A stretch of 64,000 bases of DNA from CAYIHX01 sp964363305. Its GTDB lineage: Bacteria > Bdellovibrionota > UBA1018. Shown here one piece after another: positions 1 through 7,822 of the stretch. The notes below the pieces were generated by a model, which saw nothing but the letters and a program-made list of their open reading frames with translations, ran no database searches and was not told where the DNA came from. Numbering within the stretch: position 1 is the stretch's first letter; each line of letters starts with the position of its first letter. The position numbers and the translations under genes were made by a program. The stretch spans positions 1 through 64,000 of the forward strand of contig CAYIHX010000011.1 of assembly GCA_964363305.1 (NCBI GenBank), in the 5' to 3' direction.

Positions 1-653
1 TCGCCCAGGAGGATCACGTCGGGATCTTGTCGCAGCATCGCGCGAAGGGCGTCGGAGAATGCGAGCTTGGACGAGACCTGCACCTGGGTGATGCCCGGAA
101 AAGTGTATTCGACAGGGTCCTCGATCGTGACGATATTCAAGCGGCTGCGGTCGATGGCTGCCAACGCTGCGTACAGAAGCGTGGTCTTGCCGCTCCCGGT
201 GGGGCCGGTGATCAGGTTGACGCCGGTACGATGGTCGAGAGCACGGCGAATAGCTTGTGTGGAGCCCGCCGGAAGCCCCATGCGATCCAAATTGAATTCG
301 CGGGACTGATCCAGCAGCCGCAAAACTAGTTTTTCGCCGTGGAGCGACGGCACGAGGTTCACTCGCACGTCGAGCTTTTGATCCGGCAGGGAGATGCGCG
401 CGTCTTGAGCGCGGCCTGCTACGGCGAGCGAACAATGCGATAGCTGCTTGGCTTCTTGAAGAAACGCGGTTTTGTGAACGCCGGGAATCCACTTCCACCG
501 CTCCAGTTCCCCGTGCACGCGGAAGCGGATATCGACGCCGTCCTGCTCAGGCTGAATGTGCACGTCGGAGGCCCGAGCGCGCGAGGCGCTGGCGATCATG
601 TCGCGGTACAAACTTCCGTAAGGGCTGTCTCGCCCCAGCTCCAAAGTCGCCAT
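1..653 (-). CDS. GspE/PilB/DotB-type secretion ATPase (3' part outside window)
   Basis: Partial gene running off the left edge; about 217 N-terminal residues are visible. These residues include ASDVHIQP near residue 28 (the ASD-H-I-P signature of GspE/PilB N2 domains), the Walker A motif GPTGSGKTT near residue 147, the Asp box around TIEDPVEY and the start of Walker B (DPDVILLGE). Family members are hexameric cytoplasmic ATPases that power type II secretion, type IV pili or type IVB transfer. The long N1 domain of GspE/PilB is missing, so it begins close to N2, as in shorter PilT/DotB-like proteins. The ATG overlaps the stop of the coupling-protein gene (TAATG), which implies translational coupling. 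Its neighbours suggest a role in conjugative DNA transfer. Family certain; exact subfamily open. Confidence 0.9.
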   Translation of the reverse strand, partial: MATLELGRDSPYGSLYRDMIASASRARASDVHIQPEQDGVDIRFRVHGELERWKWIPGVHKTAFLQEAKQLSHCSLAVAGRAQDARISLPDQKLDVRVNLVPSLHGEKLVLRLLDQSREFNLDRMGLPAGSTQAIRRALDHRTGVNLITGPTGSGKTTLLYAALAAIDRSRLNIVTIEDPVEYTFPGITQVQVSSKLAFSDALRAMLRQDPDVILLG

Positions 654-3600
654 TAGGTTCCTCCCGGTACGGCCTGACAGGCCAGTCGAAGTGCTTGAAT
701 CGCGATGAAAGCCGCTGGTGCCTCGGGAATGTCGCGGCAACAGCTCGCGCGTTTCCACACCACGAAAAGATAGCCCCTGGGTTTTCCAAACATGCGCTGT
801 TCTTCACGCACGCCTTTCCAGGTTTCGAGCGCCCCGAGATTCGCGCCCTCGCGAAAGCACGATGAAGTCTGGGGATAGAGCATCTGCCAAACCTCGTCGG
901 GATCGCCCGGTACCATGCGCGTCACTTCTGTCCCGATACTTTTAAGGCGAGCGGCGACCATCAGGGCGGCGCCCGCACGTGAGGCCCCGTGATAGACGCC
1001 ATGGCGCGGAAGAAAGACGCCCCAGCCATTACAGGCCTCTCGCGAAGTTGGCGGGTATTTCGGGAGAAACCCTTGCGGAAAACTGCATCCGCCCATGTCA
1101 GGACCCAGTGACGGCGTGACCCCGCCCGCAACGCCTTGTCCGGCACCTTTGAGGAGGCACGCCTTGGGGGAGAGCTGCCACGCAAGGAAGCTGGGTTGAA
1201 GGAGATCCGCCTTGCCGTCGCGCCAGTTTCCGCCCAAGTCCTCGCTCATCAGGTCGAAGCAGGGCTTGTCGAGGCGCGCCCCTTGGCAAGGTAGCGGCGT
1301 GAACACGGGGCTTGAGAGCGGGACTGCGATGGCGCGCGCCTGAAAGGTGAACGTGCTGTTGTCATCCTCGACGCCAAAGGGAAGGGCCGATCCGATCGAG
1401 TGCGCCGCGAGTTGAACCGCCGCCGGGTGCGAAGTGAAGAAGGAGTCCCTGGAATCCGGCCATACTTCAATGAAGGTCTGCGGGACATAGTAGCTGATCT
1501 GAGCGCAGGGGCGCGGAATGGGCCAACCGCACATGCAGGCGCCCACTTGGAAATCGAGGCAAGAGGAAAATTCGCTGTTCTTGATGACGGAGCAGACGTT
1601 TGGGAAGAGTACGTCGGCGCGTGCGCCCATGGGAGCCGCAAGACATAGCGCCAAGACGAGTGTTGCCAGCGCGCGATCTCCCGTGTGGACGCGGTGGACC
1701 CTTGCCGACTCACGAAGGTCCTGAAGGATCTTACGATGCGGGGTGCGGAGAGTTTTTAGGAAATGGGGTTTCAAGAACAGCTTTTCAAACCGCGTCTCGA
1801 GGCCGTCAAAGACCTGGGCAAATGCCTCGAAGGTTCTTAGGCGCGAGAACTCACGCGCGGTGATGGGATACTCCATCGCAGTGTGGGTGGACACGCTCTC
1901 GCTGATGCTTGACCGTTGGGAGTCATATCCGCCAAAGAGGGCATCGCGCCTGGCGTCCTGCGCGCTCTCGGAAAAGCTATGGGAGCTACGCTCCCGTTCG
2001 ACTTGACCGTGGGGTTCCTGGAAGAGTCGGATGGTCTTGGGGTCGGTCGAATTTCCAAAAATGCGCGTCCTGAAGTTTTGGAGAATTTCGCGGGTCGCGG
2101 GTTCGCTTCGAATCGCGTTTTCAAGCGAGCTGACACTTTGTGTGGCCGCGATCGTGATGGCCTTGGATTCGCGAGCTTTGGCAAGGAAGCGGTCGTCTCC
2201 GAGACCGGCACCGCCACCACTGGTGGCCACGTCCTGGTACTCGTCCATCACCAGAAGCGCGTGCCTTGCTTGGTCATGGTTGGCGTCAGTGACGCGCGCA
2301 AGAACGGCCTCCTGAAAAAGGAGTTTCAGGAGCGTGCCGATGGACCGAGCGAGCGCGTCGTTTTCGATGTGGAGACAGATGAGCTTGCCGGATTGAACCG
2401 CACCAGCCATCGACGGGAGACTGATTTCGCCGCGAGCAGGCGAAAGCACCCGTGACACCCGGTATTCGAGGAACTCGTTGAGGAAGCTCGTGGCCGTTGC
2501 GAGGATGCTCGTTCGGATCTTCTGATCCATCTGGGCGAACTCATCTCGGAAGTAGCCGATCGCCATTTCGATGTTGGCGCGTTCTTCGGCATCCCAGGCT
2601 GTGGTCCGTTCGGGATTATTGAGGCAGTTGACCAGGTCTTCAGCCAGCCCCTCGTCGCGTGCGACGACCAGGGACCGATAGAGTTCGCGAAACGTAAAAT
2701 AGTCGTACTTCGCCGCGCAGTAGATCAGCGCGTTCTTGAGAAGGTTGAAGCTGGACTGCTCCCAGAAGCGGTTGTCCGAGGAGCTGCCGAGAAAGTTCAC
2801 CGAAGCCAGGCGCAGACTGTTCGCGATCATCGTGAACGCCGAGTTCTTGAGTAGTTCCTCACGCCAGATGGGATTGAACCGGACATCGCCATCGAGAGAG
2901 ATCCAGAGGAGCCGGTCGGCTAGCCCCTGTGCCTCGATAATCCGGCGCAGCTCGCGCACGAACGTGCGCTTGGGGTCAATGGCGAGCATCGCGGGCTTGA
3001 GCGTGAAATGCGCGAGCACCTGCTTAAGAAATTGGAGCAGGATCTGGGATTTCCCGGACCCGATAACCCCCGTGATGAAGATGTTTCCCGTGAGGCCCTT
3101 CAGGCCCATGAGTAACCATTCAGGGAGGCTGCGGCGTTCCGACGGTTGCGGGCCATCAAGTCCGCGCTCATGAATGGCGCCGAGGATGATGCCGTCGCGG
3201 ATCTGCGGAACTCGGGGAAGGGCTGCGGCCCACGGCCAAAAAATTCCCCTGCTGGGGATGGCGCCCAGGAGTCGCCGCCCAATGCTGCCGATTCCGAGGA
3301 GCGACAGGTAGAAGGTGACCGCAAGCGCCGCTTGCCATGCGGTCGGTGTCAGCGACCACCCCGGAATCAAAATCGGGCGCAGAGGGAATTGCCTGGCCAC
3401 CCAGTATGTGAGGGGAAGTGCCACCGCGTGAGTCGCCATGAGGAGCTTCCATCGAGATCGGGACTCCGAAGTCTTAGCCGTCCCGGTCTTCGAGCGGAGG
3501 CGTTTGAGCTGGGTTCGTATGACCGACGTAAGCCAGAGCCCATTGAACGATGCCGACAATCCGAACGCCACGAGTCCGTTTTGATTCGCGGTGGCCCAAT

Positions 3601-3745
3601 GCGCCAACTGCTGGAGCAGGAACTCTGTTTGCGCGGGAGCCTTGAGCCACGCGAAGAGCGCCAGGAAACCGACAGCCACCAAGAGCGCGAGGCTGAGCGG
3701 AACGTCAGGCTGGCGGGCGGCTGGATTCAGAGGATCAGCCGCCAT
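653..3745 (-). CDS. Type IV coupling protein (TraD/VirD4-like) fused to a TraU-like domain
   Basis: About 1030 aa. The N-terminal part has hydrophobic segments near residues 17-35 and 105-165, a Walker A motif (GVIGSGKSQ, near residue 225) and Walker B (LLVMDEYQD, near residue 500), as in TraD/VirD4 ATPases that bring DNA to the transfer channel. After about residue 690 a signal-peptide-like stretch (LATLVLALCLAAPMGARA) leads into a Cys-rich domain with GACMCGWPIPRPC, a YYVP motif, a WGVFLPRHG motif and a terminal SCC, which resembles TraU/TIGR03756 conjugation proteins. No stop and no ATG, GTG or TTG start is visible at the junction, so the two appear to be one polypeptide. ATG at 3745 chosen because GAGG precedes it by 6 nt and it overlaps the ssb stop; an upstream start at 3886 would overlap ssb by about 150 bp. 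Confidence 0.82.
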   Translation of the reverse strand: MAADPLNPAARQPDVPLSLALLVAVGFLALFAWLKAPAQTEFLLQQLAHWATANQNGLVAFGLSASFNGLWLTSVIRTQLKRLRSKTGTAKTSESRSRWKLLMATHAVALPLTYWVARQFPLRPILIPGWSLTPTAWQAALAVTFYLSLLGIGSIGRRLLGAIPSRGIFWPWAAALPRVPQIRDGIILGAIHERGLDGPQPSERRSLPEWLLMGLKGLTGNIFITGVIGSGKSQILLQFLKQVLAHFTLKPAMLAIDPKRTFVRELRRIIEAQGLADRLLWISLDGDVRFNPIWREELLKNSAFTMIANSLRLASVNFLGSSSDNRFWEQSSFNLLKNALIYCAAKYDYFTFRELYRSLVVARDEGLAEDLVNCLNNPERTTAWDAEERANIEMAIGYFRDEFAQMDQKIRTSILATATSFLNEFLEYRVSRVLSPARGEISLPSMAGAVQSGKLICLHIENDALARSIGTLLKLLFQEAVLARVTDANHDQARHALLVMDEYQDVATSGGGAGLGDDRFLAKARESKAITIAATQSVSSLENAIRSEPATREILQNFRTRIFGNSTDPKTIRLFQEPHGQVERERSSHSFSESAQDARRDALFGGYDSQRSSISESVSTHTAMEYPITAREFSRLRTFEAFAQVFDGLETRFEKLFLKPHFLKTLRTPHRKILQDLRESARVHRVHTGDRALATLVLALCLAAPMGARADVLFPNVCSVIKNSEFSSCLDFQVGACMCGWPIPRPCAQISYYVPQTFIEVWPDSRDSFFTSHPAAVQLAAHSIGSALPFGVEDDNSTFTFQARAIAVPLSSPVFTPLPCQGARLDKPCFDLMSEDLGGNWRDGKADLLQPSFLAWQLSPKACLLKGAGQGVAGGVTPSLGPDMGGCSFPQGFLPKYPPTSREACNGWGVFLPRHGVYHGASRAGAALMVAARLKSIGTEVTRMVPGDPDEVWQMLYPQTSSCFREGANLGALETWKGVREEQRMFGKPRGYLFVVWKRASCCRDIPEAPAAFIAIQALRLACQAVPGGT

Positions 3746-4166
3746 TTTGAGCCTCATTCCATTCATCGAAAGCTGGGACGTCGTTGCCCTCGGGCGGTGC
3801 CGCCTTTTCGGCATCGGGGCGCCGGAGCCGCGCCACGCGAAGCACATCGCTGGCGCTAATCTCGATACCTGTTCTTGGTTCTCCACTTTTGGTTGTGTAG
3901 GAAGTGGATTTGAGTTCTCCGACGATCAGCACCAGCTCACCCTTGTTGAGTTGGTTGCGGACCCTGTCGGCAAGACTGGCGAAGCAGGTCACCTGAAACC
4001 ATTGGGAGCCCTTGTGCGTGGGCTTTCCGGTGCCGGCGTCAATGCTCGTGAGAGACTGCGCGATGGCGAATCCCACGATGGATTTTCCGTCACGAGTCTT
4101 CGCGCGCTCTACTGGCGCCGCCCCGACGTTGCCAATGATCACGACGTTATTACTTGGGCTGCTCAT
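3735..4166 (-). CDS. ssb: Single-stranded DNA-binding protein
   Basis: 143 aa. The N-terminal OB fold is recognisable from NNVVIIGNVGAAP, the central SQWFQVTCFASLAD segment (the usual W-F-x-V strand) and the LVLIVGELKSTSYTTKSGE strand. The C-terminus is acidic but lacks the canonical DDDIPF tip that recruits host replication proteins, ending WNEAQNGG instead. This is typical of plasmid or ICE copies rather than a housekeeping SSB. The gene overlaps the next gene downstream and shares an ATGA overlap with the small gene upstream, so it belongs to the transfer operon, where it probably coats single strands during transfer. Family assignment is firm; the transfer role is inferred from context. 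Confidence 0.9.
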   Translation of the reverse strand: MSSPSNNVVIIGNVGAAPVERAKTRDGKSIVGFAIAQSLTSIDAGTGKPTHKGSQWFQVTCFASLADRVRNQLNKGELVLIVGELKSTSYTTKSGEPRTGIEISASDVLRVARLRRPDAEKAAPPEGNDVPAFDEWNEAQNGG

Positions 4167-4363
4167 AGGAACCTCCCCAGGTAGACGTGCCGAAACCGTT
4201 CCTCCTCGATGCGGCGCAGGTTTTGAATCCGCAGGTAGTCGTCGAGGACGACCGCTTCTTCGTGTAGGGTCGGCGCTACGAGTTTCTTAAAAATCGGAAC
4301 GACGGCCCGGGCGAGCCATCCTCGGGCGCGAAGCAATCCGTTCTTGATCCATTTTCCGGTCAC
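4163..4363 (-). CDS. Small basic protein of unknown function, first gene of transfer operon
   Basis: 66 aa, rich in Arg and Lys in its first half (GLLRARGWLARAVVPIFKKL, possibly one amphipathic or short hydrophobic helix) with a charged second half. Start is GTG at 4363, with a strong AAGGAGG seven bases upstream. The 3' end overlaps the ssb start as ATGA, and the good ribosome site makes it a likely real gene. No family recognised. Position suggests a transfer accessory factor; that is inference only. Confidence 0.6.
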   Translation of the reverse strand: MTGKWIKNGLLRARGWLARAVVPIFKKLVAPTLHEEAVVLDDYLRIQNLRRIEEERFRHVYLGRFL

Positions 4364-4380
4364 AGCAGTCCTCCTTCGCG

Positions 4381-4397
4381 GGCCTGAGTCTCAGGCC
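4381..4397. promoter_or_regulatory. 17-bp palindrome containing TGAGTCTCA
   Basis: Perfect 7-bp arms around a 3-bp centre, with TGAGTCTCA at 4385-4393. It lies between the putative promoter and the GTG start of the transfer operon. The same motif recurs at 4496-4532 and 11398-11420. It could be an operator, or a short hairpin in the leader. Confidence 0.5.
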
Positions 4398-4418
4398 GCG
4401 CTTCTTGGAAGGACTCTT

Positions 4419-4433
4419 TGCAAAGGTGTGCCA
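4419..4433 (-). promoter_or_regulatory. Candidate sigma-54-like promoter of the transfer operon
   Basis: On the minus strand TGGCAC (4433-4428) is followed by TTTGCA (4424-4419), close to the -24/-12 consensus. The spacing between the invariant GG and GC is 9 bp, one short of the usual 10, which weakens the call. It stands about 55-70 bp upstream of the first gene, with putative activator sites 60-100 bp further upstream, as expected for a promoter driven by an NtrC-type activator such as the one encoded at 4959-6383. Confidence 0.35.
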
Positions 4434-4495
4434 GATGGTCGTTCTGGCTGGTGGGCAGCTAACTTGCGGAAATGGCTGGGGTTGGAATTTGCGGC

Positions 4496-4532
4496 GAGTC
4501 TCACCCGTGAGACCGGGTCTCGGGGAGTCTCA
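4496..4532. promoter_or_regulatory. Cluster of GAGTCTCA operator-like sites
   Basis: GAGTCTCA occurs at 4496-4503 and 4525-4532, with TGAGAC at 4508-4513 and a degenerate GGTCTCGG at 4516-4523. Bases 4498-4513 form a perfect 7+2+7 palindrome. The cluster lies about 90-125 bp upstream of the likely start of transfer-operon transcription, a normal distance for enhancer sites of sigma-54 activators. It follows the signalling operon and could also form a weak hairpin, but no T-run follows on the minus strand. Confidence 0.5.
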
Positions 4533-4548
4533 TGGCAGTAGGAACAAT

Positions 4549-4962
4549 TCAGGCCGTTTCTACGTACTTTTTACGCCATTCAGGGGCGGGATAGGTCTCC
4601 GCCAAATACTCCACCGCCGATTTGATCAGGTCCTCTTCGACTTCAAAGAAGGAGACGGCAAACAGCTCGACCACTTTGCCGTCCGGCATGGTGGACTTGA
4701 TTGAAACCTGGGTCGTCACGTGATCGACGTGATCCCAACTGTCGTAGCTATGCTGGTGGTTGAGCACCTGAATCTCGTGGGTGCCTGGGTAATCGCGATT
4801 GATGGCGATGAAGTTGTCCGGACCGACAATCTTCTCGCGGGACTGGTACCAGTGGCCCTCGAAATCGTCGGAGAGAAGCTTCCGGGCGTCGTCCCAACGC
4901 CGTTCGCCGAAGCAATCCCAAAGTTCGTGCACGACTCTCACGGCACTTTCGTTGCCTTTCAT
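4549..4962 (-). CDS. SnoaL-like (NTF2-fold) protein
   Basis: 137 aa. Helical N-terminus (AVRVVHELWDCFGERRWDDARKLL), then the FEGHWYQSREKIVGPDNFI segment and alternating strands ending in a TYPAPEWRKKYVE tail, a pattern typical of SnoaL-like small cone-shaped alpha+beta barrels. These bind small ligands or act as isomerases, hydrolases or immunity-type partners; no specific reaction can be assigned. It is the last gene of the seven-gene operon, starting inside the end of the regulator gene (4-bp overlap). In this setting it may act on the signal compound, which is speculative. Confidence 0.7.
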   Translation of the reverse strand: MKGNESAVRVVHELWDCFGERRWDDARKLLSDDFEGHWYQSREKIVGPDNFIAINRDYPGTHEIQVLNHQHSYDSWDHVDHVTTQVSIKSTMPDGKVVELFAVSFFEVEEDLIKSAVEYLAETYPAPEWRKKYVETA

Positions 4963-6383
4963 CTGACATCCTCCGGCGAAAGCGCACCTGGCAATTCCGA
5001 ATCATTCCGCCGCACCTTCACCAGCCCGAACTCCTTCGCCTTCCTGAAAAACGTCGCGCGCGAGATACCGAGCAGCTCAGCCGCTTTCGTGCGGTCGCCA
5101 TTGGACTCGATGAGAGCCTGCCGAAACCGTCGTTGCTCGTTGGCCACGAGCTGCGCGCCGTAGCGCCCGACCAGAACTTTCGTCGTGCGTGAGTTAAAGA
5201 CCGAGGTGACCTCGGGGATGACGAGGCACACATCCTTGTCGCGAATCACCTTGTCCGTCGCGCGGCTGCACAGGCGTTCGACGGCGCTGATGAGTTCCCG
5301 CACGTTTCCAGGCCAGCGATATGCCTGAAGGAGCGCCATCGCGCCTTCAGTCAACGTCGTTTCACGAAACTCCGGAGTGCGGGAGATGGCGTCGTAGACC
5401 AATTCGGGGATGTCCTCGATGCGGTCGCGCAGAGGGGGCAGATGAATGGGCTCGCGGGCAATGCGGTAGTAAAGATCCTGCCGGAAACGCTTCTCTTCGA
5501 CGGCCCGCTGAAGGTCGACGTGGGTCGCGGCAATCATGCGAAAGGTGCAGGAGCGCTCCGTATTGTCGCCCACGCGCTGCACTTTGCGCTCTTGTAGAAC
5601 GCGCAGCAGTTTTGTCTGCTGGGGCATGGGCATTTCACCGATCTCGTCCAGAAATACATGGCCACCGCCCGCTGCCTCAAACGCGCCTACTCGGTCGCGG
5701 GTGGCCCCAGTGAACGCGCCCTTGACGTGTCCAAAGAGCTCGGACTCGGCGAGATTATCGTTGATAGCCCCGCACTGGACCGTCACCAGGCGGCGCGAGC
5801 GATCCGCCGTTCCTGCGATCATCTGTGCCACGACCTCTTTTCCGGTGCCGGTCTCACCATAGAGCAGCACGTCGCGCGCCTTGGAGGCGACCACTCGACG
5901 AATGTCTTCCCGCAGGCGTTGAATTGCCGGAGAGCGACCAACGAGCAGAGGCCGCTCTTTTCCTGCTGTCTCACGATCAAATGCGCGGGCGCGAAGTTCC
6001 CGCTGTTCCAGCGTCTTGCGAATCGCCTGTCGAATTCTCTCTGGCGTTGCGGGCTTCGGGATGAACTGGCTCACTCCAGCGTTGAAAAGATTGATCAGGC
6101 GCTCGGGGTTGGTTTCCGCGCTGATTACGATCACATCCACTCCGCGATCCAATGCCTGGATGCGCCGAAACGCGTCCAAGCCGGTGCGGTTGTCGCCCAC
6201 GAAGTTGAGATCCAGCAGAATGACGTCGAAATAATCGTTCGCGATGGCCTCAAGACCCTGGTCGATCGTGGGGTATCCCGCGACCTGACAGGTATCCTCC
6301 AACATGAGGGGAATTTGTTCCAGCCAGCTCGCGTCGTCGTCGATCGCGAGCACTTTTGGTAGTGTGTTCGTCTGCTCTAGCAT
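4959..6383 (-). CDS. NtrC-family sigma-54-dependent response regulator
   Basis: 474 aa. Receiver domain, residues 10-125, with acidic pocket AIDDD, phospho-acceptor Asp in VILLDLNF and Lys in PKPAT. AAA+ domain, about 148-380, with Walker A GETGTGKE, the GAFTGA loop (ELFGHVKGAFTGATRD) that contacts sigma-54, Walker B GHVFLDEIGE and arginine-finger region FRQDLYYRI. Fis-type HTH near the C-terminus (DRTKAAELLGISRATFFRKAKE). All three parts are intact, so it should activate sigma-54 promoters when phosphorylated. It overlaps the upstream kinase gene by 7 bp, the expected cognate pair. The GAGTCTCA sites are candidate targets; this is inference. Confidence 0.95.
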   Translation of the reverse strand: MLEQTNTLPKVLAIDDDASWLEQIPLMLEDTCQVAGYPTIDQGLEAIANDYFDVILLDLNFVGDNRTGLDAFRRIQALDRGVDVIVISAETNPERLINLFNAGVSQFIPKPATPERIRQAIRKTLEQRELRARAFDRETAGKERPLLVGRSPAIQRLREDIRRVVASKARDVLLYGETGTGKEVVAQMIAGTADRSRRLVTVQCGAINDNLAESELFGHVKGAFTGATRDRVGAFEAAGGGHVFLDEIGEMPMPQQTKLLRVLQERKVQRVGDNTERSCTFRMIAATHVDLQRAVEEKRFRQDLYYRIAREPIHLPPLRDRIEDIPELVYDAISRTPEFRETTLTEGAMALLQAYRWPGNVRELISAVERLCSRATDKVIRDKDVCLVIPEVTSVFNSRTTKVLVGRYGAQLVANEQRRFRQALIESNGDRTKAAELLGISRATFFRKAKEFGLVKVRRNDSELPGALSPEDVR

Positions 6384-7822
6384 GATGTTGCCTCCTTGCT
6401 CTGCTCCACGCCGCCGTCATGCGGTAGGAGCACATCGAATCGAGCGCCCGCGAGTCGATCCGATGGACCCGCAGACATTTGCCCGCCATGGGCCTCGACA
6501 ATTTTGCGGGAGATCATGAGACCGAGCCCACTCCCACGCGGTTTGGAACTGCGAAATACCCGAAAAACTTTCTCTGGATCTGCGGGAAGCCCTGGGCCGG
6601 AGTCGTCCATCTGAACGCGGACGCCGCCGTCCGCCACGGATTCAAGGGCCACTCTCACGCGGGCCGGGCGTCCGGATTTCTTGGCGTTTGGGTCATCGAA
6701 CGCGTCGATGCTGTTCTTCAAAACGTTCGAGAAGACCCGCCCCAGTTGGATGGCATCATGCGGAACGATCACGGGACTGTCACCCAGCTCCATCTCGACG
6801 TTGAGCTGGCGGTGTTTGATGGCGTGTGCGTGGAGCGCGATGGCGTCGGTAATCGTTTTGCGGAGGTCGGCGGGCTGGCGCTCCACGTGGATTTGACGGC
6901 TGCTATCGAGCGTGGATTCGACCAGGCCCCCGATGAGGGGCAGGTTGGCCGTACAGGCGCGAAATAGATTCTCTAGGCGCTGAAGGCGCTTCGTTGACCC
7001 GGGTTCCTGTTCCGCCACCATTCCATGAGCGACGACGATGGGGTGAATGGGCGTCTTGAGGTCGTGCATGATGCCGCTCGTCAGTTGGCCGACTACTGCT
7101 TGGTCGCGAGCTTTTTCGTGACGTTCGAGGATCTGGGCGATTTGCGCGGCCAGGGAGTTCAACTCTTTGAAGCGCAGCTTGGGAAGCTTGGTAGATGCGC
7201 GGTCGTTGAGAACGGCCTCAACCCATGTGGCGAGATTCGCCAGTTCGTCGGGGATTTCCCGGGCGGTGACGCGGGAGGAAAAAACGAAGAGACCGAGAAA
7301 GACCAGGACCAGAACGCCCGACGCCGCTTCAATCATGTGCAGAATCGTGTCGTCCGTGAAGGGATTGGAAATCCGTTTCACCTTCATGAGATGCCCGAAG
7401 ACCTGATTGCCCTCTCGAATGGGGGCCAGGAATGCGATTCGGGTTCCGTCTTGGGCGATGCAGTGAGTGGGCTCTGAGGCGGTCGTGCAGGCTGAAAAGC
7501 GGGCTGGCAATGCTTCGCCTGGCTGTAGGATCGCGATTGAGTCCAGGTCATCGGCCGCTTTGAAGCGCGCCAATAGAACGGTGGCGCCGGAACGCTGCTC
7601 GGGAACGAGAAAGGAGGGCATCAACGCTTCGACCTGCGTGGCGGCATCCTTCTCGATACCCGCGACGAGCGAGTGCGTGACCAGCGTTTGCTTGATCTGC
7701 GCATACGCGAATAGAATTCCAACCGAGACGACGGCGACGAGGGTGAGCGTGACCAGGAGGACTTGATTCATTGTCGCCCGAAGGGTGGTCTCGTGTTGGG
7801 GAGCGCGCCGGAAAATATTCAT
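6377..7822 (-). CDS. Membrane histidine kinase
   Basis: 481 aa. TM1 near residues 19-42 (VLLVTLTLVAVVSVGILFAY), a periplasmic sensor of about 120 residues and TM2 near 165-185 (VLVLVFLGLFVF). Then a dimerisation/phospho-acceptor helix with SGIMHDLKTPI (His around residue 255), N box NVLKNSIDAF, G1 DDSGPGLP and G2 GSGLGLMISRKIVEAHGG. All catalytic boxes are present. It starts inside the end of the acetyltransferase gene (ATGA). The binding protein two genes upstream could present a ligand to its periplasmic loop, as in other sensor systems that use a solute-binding protein; that partnership is inferred from gene order. Confidence 0.95.
   Translation of the reverse strand: MNIFRRAPQHETTLRATMNQVLLVTLTLVAVVSVGILFAYAQIKQTLVTHSLVAGIEKDAATQVEALMPSFLVPEQRSGATVLLARFKAADDLDSIAILQPGEALPARFSACTTASEPTHCIAQDGTRIAFLAPIREGNQVFGHLMKVKRISNPFTDDTILHMIEAASGVLVLVFLGLFVFSSRVTAREIPDELANLATWVEAVLNDRASTKLPKLRFKELNSLAAQIAQILERHEKARDQAVVGQLTSGIMHDLKTPIHPIVVAHGMVAEQEPGSTKRLQRLENLFRACTANLPLIGGLVESTLDSSRQIHVERQPADLRKTITDAIALHAHAIKHRQLNVEMELGDSPVIVPHDAIQLGRVFSNVLKNSIDAFDDPNAKKSGRPARVRVALESVADGGVRVQMDDSGPGLPADPEKVFRVFRSSKPRGSGLGLMISRKIVEAHGGQMSAGPSDRLAGARFDVLLPHDGGVEQSKEATSC

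Noticed and set aside
4498..4513. Terminator of the signalling operon
   Set aside because: The 7-bp palindrome has no T-run on the minus strand and belongs to a cluster of the same motif found before promoters.
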